From: Pseudomonadales bacterium
Lineage (GTDB): Bacteria; Pseudomonadota; Gammaproteobacteria; Pseudomonadales; Ketobacteraceae
Assembly (NCBI GenBank): GCA_002701845.1
Contig: NZXG01000007.1
Coordinates: forward strand, 16,467-80,466
DNA: 64,000 nt
Direction of reading: 5' to 3'
Below, one piece after another: positions 17,204-26,100 of this stretch (within the stretch, counting starts at the first letter, position 1; every line of letters starts with the position of its first letter). The notes under the pieces are model-generated. The model did no database searches, was not told where the DNA came from, and saw only the letters and a list, made by a program, of their open reading frames with translations. The position numbers were made by a program, and so were the translations under genes.

Positions 17204-18085
17204 ATGTCTAAATTTAAACTGATTGCGTCTGTAGGTGTCCTGCTTCTGTGCTGGGGCCGGTTCGTGCTGGCATTACCGGCGGAGATGGAGGCGGACCGTC
17301 TGATTCTGGCGGCGGAGGAAAAGCTGTCCGCGGGCCAGCATGAGGCGGCCCGGGAATATCTGCAGCGGGTGGATCAGCTGGAGGTGACGCCGGAACCCAA
17401 ATACCATTATCTGGCGGGGCAGCTAGCCCTGCATTACGGTGAACTGGAGGCGGCCAAAGAGCACCTGACCGGTTATGTGGAAAGCGCCGGCCGGGACGGG
17501 GAGTTCTATCAGGAGTCTCTGCGGATGCTGACCCGAGTGGAGGAGCAACAGCAGTCCCAGGAGGCCATCGCCCGCTCCCGCCAGCAGTTGCAGCAGATTC
17601 AGTCCGGTGGTGGCCTTGGCTCCGGGGGTGGCGCGGATCAGGATGCCAGCGCCGGCGACGTGGCCGGCAAGGCGTATGATCAACGCATTCAGCAACTCTA
17701 TATTGCGCCTTCGTTGCAGGAATCCCTGGTATTGCACATCAACAGCCTGCTGAGCGCCTATCAATACCTGGAGGGGCCGGTGAAAAACCGCGATCTCTCC
17801 CCGCGACTGGAATTTCGGGTATCGGTGCAACCGCCGTCGCAACTGTCGGTGGTGCGCAAAGACATTGATCCGCAAAGTGGCGTGCAGGCCACCCTGGCCA
17901 GCACCAGCCTGGATGCCTCCGGGGTCAACCCGTTCGTTCAATACCGCTGCAGCAAGGCCGCGGATCAGTGTGTGGTGCGGCATCCGGTGACCGGTGCCGA
18001 CTGGCTGGTGATTGCCCGGGATGAAGCCGCGGCCCGGGAACTGAGTAAGGCGCTGACCCGGCTGATCAAAGCCCTACAGCGCTGA
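17204..18085 (+). CDS. Secreted protein with TPR-like helical repeats, unknown function
   Basis: The 293-residue product starts with a signal peptide (hydrophobic core VGVLLLCWGRFVLA, cleavage near ALP). Two or three TPR-like helix pairs follow over residues about 30-115, then a Gln-rich coiled segment, a short Gly-rich linker and a C-terminal domain of about 130 residues that I do not recognise. It is likely periplasmic. ATG 17204 was chosen because it places the signal peptide at the N-terminus; an upstream in-frame ATG at 17159 would add 15 residues. It converges on the outer-membrane barrel gene. Confidence 0.65.
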   Translation: MSKFKLIASVGVLLLCWGRFVLALPAEMEADRLILAAEEKLSAGQHEAAREYLQRVDQLEVTPEPKYHYLAGQLALHYGELEAAKEHLTGYVESAGRDGEFYQESLRMLTRVEEQQQSQEAIARSRQQLQQIQSGGGLGSGGGADQDASAGDVAGKAYDQRIQQLYIAPSLQESLVLHINSLLSAYQYLEGPVKNRDLSPRLEFRVSVQPPSQLSVVRKDIDPQSGVQATLASTSLDASGVNPFVQYRCSKAADQCVVRHPVTGADWLVIARDEAAARELSKALTRLIKALQR

Positions 18086-18121
18086 TCTCAGGGTTGCGAG
18101 AGCCGGTTTGCGACGACGACT

Positions 18122-19369
18122 CTAAAAGGCCAGTCTGACACCGGCGGAAACCGTGGCGAGCCGGGTGTCGTCGTAATCCAGCACCGCGGCATAGTCGATG
18201 AACGCCGCGATACCATGGGGAAACTGCGCCGAAGCTCCGGCCTGCGCTTCCATCCAGTTGGTATCCGGGTCATCGGCCTGAATGCTGAACTCATCCCCAG
18301 GGCTGAACAGAAAACGGCCCACAATCAGATCCCGGTCATCTTCAAACTCATGGCGCCAGATGGCTTTGGCGTAGGGCACCAACACTCCCCAACTGAAACT
18401 TTTGGCGTAAGCCACCTGGCCACCGGCGCTGTATATCAGTGATTCCACCGTTTGTTTGGCAAATGCGGCGGTCCAGGGGCTGTCACCGGATTCCTCGAAG
18501 GCATCAATATCCCCGTCCAGGTAGTCCAGGCTGGCCAGGGGACCATAGGTCCAGCCGCCGCTGCGAAAATCATAGCCACCGGTCAGGCTCAGATACAGCA
18601 TACGGGTATCGGTGGTGCCGCGAGCCAGGCTGGCGCCGGGTAAATGGCGCCGGGTGTCGAACTCGCCTCTGGCGTAGCCCAGGGTGGTGTCCAGAGCAAA
18701 ATCACGCCGATACCAGCTGCTGTAAACAATCAGATGATCCGATTGGTTGTCGGTCTGGTCGCCGAACTGATTGTACTCCAGCTCACTTTCCGAATGGCCC
18801 CAGGCGGCCCCCACCAGCCACTCATCATTGAGCTGCCAGTCAGCCCCCAGGGTGTAGTGGTCGTCACTGAGGTCGTAGCCCACCTCATAATCGGTATCGT
18901 CCTGATCGCCCCCGGCCCGGGCGCCACTCAGGAACAGGCCCAGGGCCTGGCTGCGGAACAGCTCGCCACCGGCGTTACCGCCCCTGTAATCGGCCACGCC
19001 GGGAAAGATTGCCACCTCACTGCCGCCACCTGCCTGTTGACGGCGTAAACCGGACAGATGATTACGGATACTGTTGACCTGGTTCCTGCTGATCTGCACC
19101 AGAGAGGTGTAGAGGGCCGGTTGTTCGTCCGGAGTGATTTGGGCTCGGTCCTGCTCATACTCCACCGGATCGGGAACTTCACTCAGCCGGCAGGCGTTTT
19201 CGAAGCTGGCAAAGTCAAAGCCGGCCCCTTCCTGCTGCAAAATTTCCGTACAGAGCGCATCGATATCGGTGGTGAACTGCTCCTGGTTGGTATTGGCGTG
19301 GACCGTGCCGCAGGTCAGCAAGCCCGCTCCCAACACCAGACCGCAGTTTTTGAGTTTATGGTTGGGCAT
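18122..19369 (-). CDS. Outer-membrane beta-barrel protein, autotransporter-barrel type without a passenger
   Basis: The 415-residue protein has a signal peptide (to about VHA-NT), a helical N-terminal region of about 100 residues, and a C-terminal part from about residue 135 made of alternating amphipathic strands (YTLGADWQL, WLVGAAWGH, LYLSLTGGYDF), ending in a terminal Phe. This is the pattern of an autotransporter-type barrel recognised by the BAM complex. No passenger domain precedes it. Its ATG comes four bases after the ctaB stop, so it is translationally coupled to the oxidase-assembly operon, where I recall sco/senC standing in Pseudomonas. Whether it relates to the oxidase is unknown. 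Confidence 0.75.
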   Translation of the reverse strand: MPNHKLKNCGLVLGAGLLTCGTVHANTNQEQFTTDIDALCTEILQQEGAGFDFASFENACRLSEVPDPVEYEQDRAQITPDEQPALYTSLVQISRNQVNSIRNHLSGLRRQQAGGGSEVAIFPGVADYRGGNAGGELFRSQALGLFLSGARAGGDQDDTDYEVGYDLSDDHYTLGADWQLNDEWLVGAAWGHSESELEYNQFGDQTDNQSDHLIVYSSWYRRDFALDTTLGYARGEFDTRRHLPGASLARGTTDTRMLYLSLTGGYDFRSGGWTYGPLASLDYLDGDIDAFEESGDSPWTAAFAKQTVESLIYSAGGQVAYAKSFSWGVLVPYAKAIWRHEFEDDRDLIVGRFLFSPGDEFSIQADDPDTNWMEAQAGASAQFPHGIAAFIDYAAVLDYDDTRLATVSAGVRLAF

Positions 19370-19373
19370 CGGG

Positions 19374-20282
19374 TTACAGACTCAGGGTGATAGTGAAGTA
19401 ATGGTCCACCAGCAGGGCGATGAACAGGCACATCAGATAGACGATGGAGTAGCCAAAAGTCTTCATGGCGATACCCGGCACCGGGGCGAACTTCAGGCGC
19501 ACGGCGTAATACAGAAAGACAGCGTTGAGGATCAGGGTGGTCAGCAGATAAATCAGACCACTCATGCCGGTCAGATAGGGCAGCATGGTACATAGCGCCA
19601 GCAGGATGGTGTAGTGCAGCACCGAGGTCTTGGTGAACTCGATACCGTGGGTCACCGGCAGCATGGGGATGCCGGCGCGGGCATATTCATCCCGGCGATG
19701 GATGGCCAGGGCCCAGAAGTGGGGCGGTGTCCACACAAAAATGATCAGCACCAGCAGCAGGCCGTGGGCGTCGATGCTATTGGTCACCGCGGTCCAGCCC
19801 AGTAACGGTGGGATGGCACCGGCCAGGCCGCCGATCACGATATTTTGTGGGGTGGCCCGTTTCAGATACATGGTGTAGATAAAGGCATAACCAACGATGC
19901 CAAACAAGGTCAGAAATGCGGTGAGAGGGTTAACGAAAAATGACAGGATTGCCATGGAGGCAATGGACAGCACCGCCGCAAACACGATGGCCCGTTGCGG
20001 GCTGATTTTGCCTTTTACCAGCGGTCGGTGTTCGGTGCGCGACATCACGGCGTCGATGCGCTGGTCCACCACGTGGTTGACCGCGGCGGCGGCGCCCATG
20101 GCGAAGGCCATGCCGATGGAGCCCAGAATCAGAGTGTCCAGCGGCACCATGCCGGGGGTTGCCATAAACATGCCCACGATGGCGGTGAGCATCAGCAGCA
20201 TCACCACCCTGGGTTTGGTCAATTCATAATAGTCTCGCCAGCTGACGGATTCCGTCATGCTGGGGCTGAGTGCTCGGCTCAT
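19374..20282 (-). CDS. ctaB: Protoheme IX farnesyltransferase (heme O synthase)
   Basis: The 302-residue membrane protein has about nine hydrophobic helices and the prenyltransferase motifs NHVVDQRIDAVMSRT with nearby HRPL, and a second Asp-rich loop. It attaches farnesyl to heme B, making heme O for cytochrome oxidase. ATG 20282 follows a very strong ribosome site (GGAGGAGGGAGG) and overlaps the ctaA stop by four bases (ATGA), giving the operon order ctaA-ctaB. Also known as cyoE. Confidence 0.93.
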   Translation of the reverse strand: MSRALSPSMTESVSWRDYYELTKPRVVMLLMLTAIVGMFMATPGMVPLDTLILGSIGMAFAMGAAAAVNHVVDQRIDAVMSRTEHRPLVKGKISPQRAIVFAAVLSIASMAILSFFVNPLTAFLTLFGIVGYAFIYTMYLKRATPQNIVIGGLAGAIPPLLGWTAVTNSIDAHGLLLVLIIFVWTPPHFWALAIHRRDEYARAGIPMLPVTHGIEFTKTSVLHYTILLALCTMLPYLTGMSGLIYLLTTLILNAVFLYYAVRLKFAPVPGIAMKTFGYSIVYLMCLFIALLVDHYFTITLSL

Positions 20283-21292
20283 GTTGTCCTCCCTCCTCCG
20301 CGATATAGGCTGAGGCTTACAAATATCATTGCCATCATCAAAATTGCCGCTACCCCGTTGTGGGCCACCGCCACCAGCAGGGGCAGTTCGAACACCACAT
20401 TGCTGACACCAAGGGCCACCTGTAGCAGCAGAATCAACAGCCCGACTCCGGCGGCGCGACGGGTCACTGGGGGGGAATCCGGCCGCAGCCGCAACCAACC
20501 CAGTAAGCCGCCCACAAATACCGTTGTGATGACCGCGCCGATTCGATGGGCCACATGAATGGTGATTTTGGCGTCCGGCCCCAGGTGAGTGGCGAACTCA
20601 TAATCCTCCAGACCATGGCCCCAGAATTGAAACGCATCCTGCAAATTGATGTGTTCCTGCCAGCCCTGCTGGCAGATGGGCAGCTCGGTGCAGATGGTGG
20701 CGGCATAATTGGCAGCGGTCCAGCCCCCCAGCGCAATCTGCAGTCCCAGCACCAAAATGGCGACCAGCGCCAGGCGAAATGGCAGACGGCGCGGTTGCGG
20801 GGTAGGGGGTGGCGGAACCCTGTGTAAACGCAACGCCAGTATAAACAGCAGGCAGAGCGTAGTGAACCCCCCCAGGAGATGCGCCATCACCACCGTGGGG
20901 AACAGCCCCAGGGTCACCGTCCACATGCCTAACAGGCCTTGGAAGATCACCAGGGCCGCCAGGGCCAGGGGCAGTTTGATCGGGGTTGCGGGGTTGCTGC
21001 GCCGGGCGCGGAAGCTGAGGTACAGCATCACCAGGATCACCAGCCCCAGGCTGGAGGCAAAATACCGGTGAATCATTTCCGGCCAGGCCTTATGACTTTC
21101 CACCGGGCGGTGCGGGTAAGCGCTGTTGGCCCGCTCAATATCTTCCGGGTGTTTGGGGACTGTGAGATGACCATAGCAGCCGGGCCAGTCGGGACACCCC
21201 AGACCGGCATCCGCCAAGCGGGTGTAGGCCCCCAGGGCGACAACGCCGCAGGCCAGGAATACCGCAAGAATGGAAAGTCGTTTCAGCCACAT
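20279..21292 (-). CDS. ctaA: Heme A synthase (COX15/CtaA)
   Basis: The 337-residue integral membrane protein has about eight transmembrane segments and conserved histidines, including EMIHRYFASSLG and HVAHRIGAV, which would hold heme. A disulfide-type pair may lie in CTELPICQQG. It oxidises the C8 methyl of heme O to a formyl, making heme A for the aa3-type oxidase in this cluster. It lies between the Sco-like gene and ctaB on the same strand. Confidence 0.93.
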   Translation of the reverse strand: MWLKRLSILAVFLACGVVALGAYTRLADAGLGCPDWPGCYGHLTVPKHPEDIERANSAYPHRPVESHKAWPEMIHRYFASSLGLVILVMLYLSFRARRSNPATPIKLPLALAALVIFQGLLGMWTVTLGLFPTVVMAHLLGGFTTLCLLFILALRLHRVPPPPTPQPRRLPFRLALVAILVLGLQIALGGWTAANYAATICTELPICQQGWQEHINLQDAFQFWGHGLEDYEFATHLGPDAKITIHVAHRIGAVITTVFVGGLLGWLRLRPDSPPVTRRAAGVGLLILLLQVALGVSNVVFELPLLVAVAHNGVAAILMMAMIFVSLSLYRGGGRTT

Positions 21293-21298
21293 GAAGGA

Positions 21299-21946
21299 TT
21301 ACCCGATTTTGGACAGTTTCAGAACTTTCTGCAGGTCCTTCAGCAGATCGCGACCTTTGAGGATGGACTCCTGCTCGTCGGCGTAGGTGGGATAGTACAT
21401 AAACACCGCGCCCATGGTGTCCACCAGATAGAGCAGGCCGGTTTGTTGTTGCTTCAGCCCGTCGTTTTCCGTGTCAGTGAACCACTGCTGGAGAGCCTCG
21501 GGTTCAGTGTGCGCCACGGTCAGCTCGGAAAACTCCTCTGCGATCAGCGCACGATAGTCCTGGGGCAGGGCGGTGGTGGCAATCAGCATGGTGGCCACCC
21601 GGTCCTGATCCGGCCCCAGTGCCTTGTGTACCTGGCGCATCTGATACAGGGTATTGCGACAGGCGGCATCGCACTGGGGCGGGATCACGTAAACCATCCA
21701 CCAGCGGGCTGCCAGCGCTTCGGAGGCAATGGGCTCGCCCTGGGCGTCGGTGAGCGGCAGGCTGTCAAAGGCCACCGGTGGGGTGATCAGAGTGCCCCGA
21801 TTGGTGGTGCCCACGGCTTTATAAAGGCCGGTCTTGTGCAGTAGCAGAGCCGCCAGAAAGGGGATGACAAATACCGCCAGGGCCACCAATAACAGCTTGC
21901 GGTTGTTTTGTTGCGGGGACGGTTTACTGCCAACACTCATATTCAT
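21299..21946 (-). CDS. Sco-like membrane-anchored thioredoxin-fold protein, cytochrome oxidase assembly
   Basis: The 215-residue product has one N-terminal membrane helix (about 18-38) and a soluble domain with a CDAAC motif (Cys92-x3-Cys96), the metal or redox site spacing of SCO1/SenC. The region around the canonical SCO histidine is not obvious, so copper binding may differ. A protein at the same place between surf1 and ctaA occurs in Pseudomonas. It probably helps copper delivery or cysteine reduction during CuA assembly in the periplasm. ATG 21946 overlaps the SURF1 stop (ATGA). An alternative start is ATG 21940. Confidence 0.72.
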   Translation of the reverse strand: MNMSVGSKPSPQQNNRKLLLVALAVFVIPFLAALLLHKTGLYKAVGTTNRGTLITPPVAFDSLPLTDAQGEPIASEALAARWWMVYVIPPQCDAACRNTLYQMRQVHKALGPDQDRVATMLIATTALPQDYRALIAEEFSELTVAHTEPEALQQWFTDTENDGLKQQQTGLLYLVDTMGAVFMYYPTYADEQESILKGRDLLKDLQKVLKLSKIG

Positions 21947-22710
21947 TCACTGCGTTTTGTTTTTTTCGTATTCACTACGAAATAAATCACCATCAGGGCC
22001 GTGGCCAGGGAGAACCATTGTACCGCGTAACCATAGTGCTTCTCCGGGCCCATGAAACGGCTATGCCATTCCCGCACCAGCGGGGAGGAAGGGTCCGGAT
22101 TCAAACGCAGTACAAACGGCAGCACGGGATAATCAAACAGCTGGCGGGTTTTTTCAAGGTCTATTTTCTGGATCAGAAATGGCCAGGACACGTCCTGGTA
22201 GTTGTCTTCTTTCAATACGAAGATATCCGGGCTCGGTTGATGAGCGTGACCGTACAGGGTGAGATCACCCTGTTGCAGGGGCAGTTCGGGAAACACACTG
22301 CGATCAGGGCCCTGGGGAATCCAGCCCCGGTTCACCAGCAGAATGTTGCCGTTGGTGAGAAACGGGGTCAGAATCTGGTATCCCGGCTCCATCTGGTAAG
22401 TCCGGTTGTCCAGTAAAAACTGATACTGGTTCAGATAGCGGCCCCGGGCATGGAGCGGATAATCCGTCAGATCCCCCTGCAGATCCTGGGGGGATAGCGC
22501 AGCCAGGGAACGGCTGGCCTGTTCGCTGCGCTGTGCCAGCCGCTCCACCATATACTCTTTGGCTTCCGCCCGCCGCAATTGCCACAATCCCAGGTTGATC
22601 AACAGCACCAGCAACACCAGGGTCACCAGAGAGGGGATAACCCCCGGCGCAAACCGATAGGGTCCAACCTGGACACCGTGACGCCTGGATTGTGGTACGG
22701 AATTGCTCAT
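21943..22710 (-). CDS. SURF1-family cytochrome oxidase assembly protein
   Basis: The 255-residue protein has two membrane helices, one near the N-terminus (about 25-42, followed by LGLWQLRRAEAK, a SURF1 hallmark) and one near the C-terminus (YAVQWFSLATALMVIYFV). The periplasmic loop contains the family's LLVNRGWIP motif. SURF1 helps insert heme A into oxidase subunit I. ATG 22710 gives the normal length; an extra upstream stretch in the same frame is dropped because it overlaps the DUF2909 gene on the other strand. Confidence 0.9.
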   Translation of the reverse strand: MSNSVPQSRRHGVQVGPYRFAPGVIPSLVTLVLLVLLINLGLWQLRRAEAKEYMVERLAQRSEQASRSLAALSPQDLQGDLTDYPLHARGRYLNQYQFLLDNRTYQMEPGYQILTPFLTNGNILLVNRGWIPQGPDRSVFPELPLQQGDLTLYGHAHQPSPDIFVLKEDNYQDVSWPFLIQKIDLEKTRQLFDYPVLPFVLRLNPDPSSPLVREWHSRFMGPEKHYGYAVQWFSLATALMVIYFVVNTKKTKRSE

Positions 22711-22749
22711 TGTTATACTGCGAAATCTGCCTGACTGATGGATTATGCC

Positions 22750-22962
22750 ATGTTGATGAAGATTGCGGTTGTTGTTGTATTGTTGATCATTGTCGCCAGT
22801 CTGTTCGGCGCTTTGCGAGCGTTGGTACGCAATCAGGAAGGGGACAAACAACGAACCGTGAAACTGCTGGCTTTCCGAGTGGGGTTTTCCGCCCTGTTGT
22901 TGATATTGCTGGGCGTGGCGTTTGCTTTGGGCTGGATTGAGCCCCACGGTCTGGGGGGCTGA
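22750..22962 (+). CDS. DUF2909-family twin-helix membrane protein
   Basis: The 70-residue product has two hydrophobic segments (about 3-25 and 44-62) separated by a charged loop (RNQEGDKQRTVK). It fits DUF2909, a small family encoded between coxC and surf1 in Pseudomonas-like bacteria, opposite to the cox genes as here. The function is unknown; position suggests a role in oxidase assembly or stability. ATG 22750 is the conventional start, though ATG 22738 and 22756 are also in frame. Confidence 0.75.
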   Translation: MLMKIAVVVVLLIIVASLFGALRALVRNQEGDKQRTVKLLAFRVGFSALLLILLGVAFALGWIEPHGLGG

Positions 22963-22992
22963 GCCTTATGGCCCAACCCCTCCAGCGGGCAG

Positions 22993-23886
22993 TTACAACC
23001 AATAGACGCTGACGAACAGGAACAGCCAGACCACGTCCACAAAGTGCCAGTACCAGGCTGCCGCCTCGAAGGCAAAATGATTATCCGGAGTTAGATGGCC
23101 TTTCAGGGAACGCAAAAACATCACTGTCAGCATGATGGCGCCGATGGTGACGTGCATACCGTGAAATCCGGTCAACATAAAGAAGGTGGAACCGTAAATA
23201 CCCGCATCAAGAGTCAGGCCCATTTCCTGGTAAGCGTGGATATATTCCTCCACCTGTAACCCCAGGAAGATGAAACCCAGCACCAGGGTGAGGAAAAGAT
23301 TGATCAGCAGTTTGTTCCGCTGACCGGCCACCAGCGCATGGTGGGCAATGGTCAGGGTAATGGAGCTGGTCACCAGAATAATGGTGTTAATAAACGGCAG
23401 GCCCCAGGGCGGCATGGCCTGGGTGGTGGTACCGTCTGGTGTGGTGGTGAGGGGCCACATGGCCTGGAAGTTGGGCCATAGCAGTTCATGGGTCATTTCC
23501 TCGGCGCCGGCGCCACCCAACCAGGGCACGGCCAGAATGCGTACATAGAACAGTGCCCCGAAGAAGGCGGCGAAGAACATCACCTCGGAGAAAATAAACC
23601 AGACCATGCCCATACGGTAGGAGCGGTCCATCTGCTGACTGTTTTTGTGGGCCAGGCTTTCCTTGATGGTGTCCCGGAACCAGGCAAACATCATCACCAC
23701 CACCCCGATCAGACCCAGGGCGAGAACGTAGCCGCCCCAGGTGCCCTCATTGGCGGCAATACCAGAACCGGAGTTCTGCTGTATAAAGTTCGCTGCCCCA
23801 AACGCCACAAAAAACAATGCGGCGGCAGTAATGAACGGCCATGGGCTTTGCTCAGGCACGTAATAATTATTGGTCTTTTCAGCCAT
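22993..23886 (-). CDS. coxC: Cytochrome c oxidase subunit III
   Basis: The 297-residue membrane protein has seven predicted helices and typical subunit III motifs: SEVMFFAAFF with the conserved Glu, GFHGMHVTIG, and the C-terminal AAWYWHFVDVVWLFLF. It belongs to the aa3-type oxidase encoded here and stabilises the catalytic core. ATG 23886 has GAGGAGATC just upstream, whereas the ATG 15 bases further up does not. Confidence 0.96.
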   Translation of the reverse strand: MAEKTNNYYVPEQSPWPFITAAALFFVAFGAANFIQQNSGSGIAANEGTWGGYVLALGLIGVVVMMFAWFRDTIKESLAHKNSQQMDRSYRMGMVWFIFSEVMFFAAFFGALFYVRILAVPWLGGAGAEEMTHELLWPNFQAMWPLTTTPDGTTTQAMPPWGLPFINTIILVTSSITLTIAHHALVAGQRNKLLINLFLTLVLGFIFLGLQVEEYIHAYQEMGLTLDAGIYGSTFFMLTGFHGMHVTIGAIMLTVMFLRSLKGHLTPDNHFAFEAAAWYWHFVDVVWLFLFVSVYWL

Positions 23887-23913
23887 GTTTGATCTCCTCA
23901 AACGATCAAATTA

Positions 23914-24486
23914 CTAATAGTTGGCGGCCAGCTCCGGATCTTCTGCGTCGGCCCCGGTGATGTCGTACAGCTGGTAGGACAACGTGATGGTGGTGACGCT
24001 CTTTGGCAACTCCGGATCCACGTAAAAAATCAGCGGCAGGTCGGCTTCCTGGCCGCCAGCCAATTCCTGGTTATTGAAGCAAAAGCATTCGGTCTTCTTA
24101 AAATAGGGGGAGGCCTGGCCGGGGGAAACCGACGGAATCGCCTGACCTACAATCACTCGCTGGCTGGGGTTGCGCACGTGAAAATCCACCTGACGGATCT
24201 CGCCCGGATGCACTTTCACGCTGAACACATTGGGCTTGAAATCCCACACCATGTCCGGATCGGTATCCGCCAGAAACTGAATGGTGACGGTACGCTCCGC
24301 GTCCGGCTGTGCCCCGCTGGTATCCGCGGCCTCGCTGGCGGTTTTGCCATTGAGGCCGGTGATATCGCAAATAGCATCGTACATGGGGGGCAGAATGCCC
24401 ACGGCGAACACGAACATGGCCACCACCGCCACCATTAATTTGGCGACCAGGCGGGCGTTGGATTGCTTGCGTGTTTCCTCAGTCAT
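23914..24486 (-). CDS. ctaG: Cytochrome c oxidase assembly protein CtaG (Cox11)
   Basis: The 190-residue protein has one N-terminal membrane helix (about 15-38) and a periplasmic immunoglobulin-like domain with the copper-binding CFCF motif in TECFCFNNQ. It delivers copper to the CuB site of subunit I. It sits 22 bases after coxA and before coxC on the same strand, the usual order. Confidence 0.95.
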   Translation of the reverse strand: MTEETRKQSNARLVAKLMVAVVAMFVFAVGILPPMYDAICDITGLNGKTASEAADTSGAQPDAERTVTIQFLADTDPDMVWDFKPNVFSVKVHPGEIRQVDFHVRNPSQRVIVGQAIPSVSPGQASPYFKKTECFCFNNQELAGGQEADLPLIFYVDPELPKSVTTITLSYQLYDITGADAEDPELAANY

Positions 24487-24508
24487 GTACGAGAGCCTCC
24501 CTGACAGC

Positions 24509-26083
24509 TTATTTCACTACCGGTGGGGTGCTGAAACTGTGGTAGGGAGCCGGCGAGGGCAGAGTCCACTCCAGGCCATCGGCCCCGTCCCATACCTGAT
24601 CGCTGACCGCTTCGCCTTTCTTGCGGAAGCAGATATCGATCAGAATCCACAGCAGAATCAGTTGGCTGAGGCCAAAGCCAAAGCCGCCGATACTGATCCA
24701 CCAGTTGAAGTCAGCGAACTGCAGGGAGTAGTCGGAGTAGCGCCGTGGCATCCCCGCCAGCCCCACAAAATGCATGGGGAAGAACAGCAGGTTGACGAAG
24801 ATCAGCGAGCTCCAGAAATGCAGCTTGGCCAGGCCCACGTTGTACATGCGGCCGGTCCACTTGGGCAGCCAATAGTATACCCCGGCAATGATGGAGAACA
24901 CCGCCCCGGATACCAGCACGTAGTGGAAGTGCGCCACCACAAAGTAGGTGTCATGGTATTGCTGATCCACCGGCGTTATGGCCAGCATCAGGCCGGAGAA
25001 GCCGCCGATGGTGAACAAGATCACAAAGGCGATGGCAAACATCATGGGCACCTCAAAACTGATGGAGCCCCGCCACATGGTGGCCACCCAGTTGAACACC
25101 TTCACCCCGGTGGGCACGGCGATCAACATGGTCATGTACATATAGAACAGGTTTCCGGCCAGGGGCAGACCCACAGTGAACATATGGTGCGCCCACACCA
25201 CAAAGGACAGGAAGGCGATGGATGCGGTGGCGTACACCATGGACGCATAACCGAACAGCGGCTTGCGGGCAAAGGTGGGGATAATGGCGGACACAATGCC
25301 GAAGGCCGGCAGAATCATGATGTACACTTCAGGGTGACCGAAGAACCAGAAAATATGCTGGAACAGCACTGGATCACCACCGCCGGCGGCATCAAAGAAA
25401 CTGGTGCCGAAGTGGCGGTCCGTCAGCATCATGGTGACCGCACCGGCCAGTACCGGCATAACCGCGATCAGCAGGAACGCGGTGATCAGCCAGGTCCAGA
25501 CAAACAGCGGCATCTTCATCAGGGTCATGCCGGGGGCACGCAGGTTGAAGATGGTGACAATGACGTTCACCGCGCCCATGATGGAGGAAATACCCATCAG
25601 GTGCACCGAAAAGATGAAGAAGTCGGTGGAGGCGGGGCCGTATTTGGTGGACAGGGGAGCATAGAAGGTCCAGCCAAAGTTGGGGGCGTCCGCGATACCC
25701 AGGAACGACTGAATAATGGCGATGATCAACAACGAGAAAGCAAAAGGCAGAATCCAGAAGCTCCAGTTGTTGAGTCGGGGCAACGCCATATCCGGCGCGC
25801 CGATCATCAGCGGCACCATGTAGTTGGCCAATCCCACAAAGGCGGGCATGACCGCGCCGAATACCATGATCAGACCGTGGGTCGTAGTCATCTGGTTGAA
25901 GAAGTTGGGATCAACCAGCTGTAGACCCGGATACATCAGTTCCGCCCGGATAATCATGGCCAGGAAGCCACCGGTCAGGAACATGATAAAACTGAACCAG
26001 AGGTACATGGCCCCGATATCTTTGTGGTTGGTGGCCAGGATCCAACGCTTAACGCCCTTCATCGGGCCGTGATGTTCACCCAT
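24509..26083 (-). CDS. coxA: Cytochrome c oxidase subunit I, aa3 type
   Basis: The 524-residue membrane protein has 12 helices and the heme-copper core: TTHGLIMVFG (low-spin heme ligand), WFFGHPEVYIM (CuB His with the cross-linked Tyr position) and FHYVLVSG with the paired histidines for hemes a and a3. NHKDIGAMYL at the N-terminus is typical. It reduces oxygen to water while pumping protons. ATG 26083 follows AGGGGAG. A 547-codon open frame runs antisense inside it and is a codon shadow. Confidence 0.97.
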   Translation of the reverse strand: MGEHHGPMKGVKRWILATNHKDIGAMYLWFSFIMFLTGGFLAMIIRAELMYPGLQLVDPNFFNQMTTTHGLIMVFGAVMPAFVGLANYMVPLMIGAPDMALPRLNNWSFWILPFAFSLLIIAIIQSFLGIADAPNFGWTFYAPLSTKYGPASTDFFIFSVHLMGISSIMGAVNVIVTIFNLRAPGMTLMKMPLFVWTWLITAFLLIAVMPVLAGAVTMMLTDRHFGTSFFDAAGGGDPVLFQHIFWFFGHPEVYIMILPAFGIVSAIIPTFARKPLFGYASMVYATASIAFLSFVVWAHHMFTVGLPLAGNLFYMYMTMLIAVPTGVKVFNWVATMWRGSISFEVPMMFAIAFVILFTIGGFSGLMLAITPVDQQYHDTYFVVAHFHYVLVSGAVFSIIAGVYYWLPKWTGRMYNVGLAKLHFWSSLIFVNLLFFPMHFVGLAGMPRRYSDYSLQFADFNWWISIGGFGFGLSQLILLWILIDICFRKKGEAVSDQVWDGADGLEWTLPSPAPYHSFSTPPVVK

Positions 26084-26100
26084 TGTTTTCTCCCCTGTCC

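Noticed and set aside
16639..17205. 188-codon frame antisense to the PilZ gene
   Set aside because: No domain, and it covers the well-supported PilZ gene.
24281..25924. 547-codon open frame antisense to coxA
   Set aside because: His/Gly-rich translation without any domain; it mirrors the codon pattern of the certain coxA gene.
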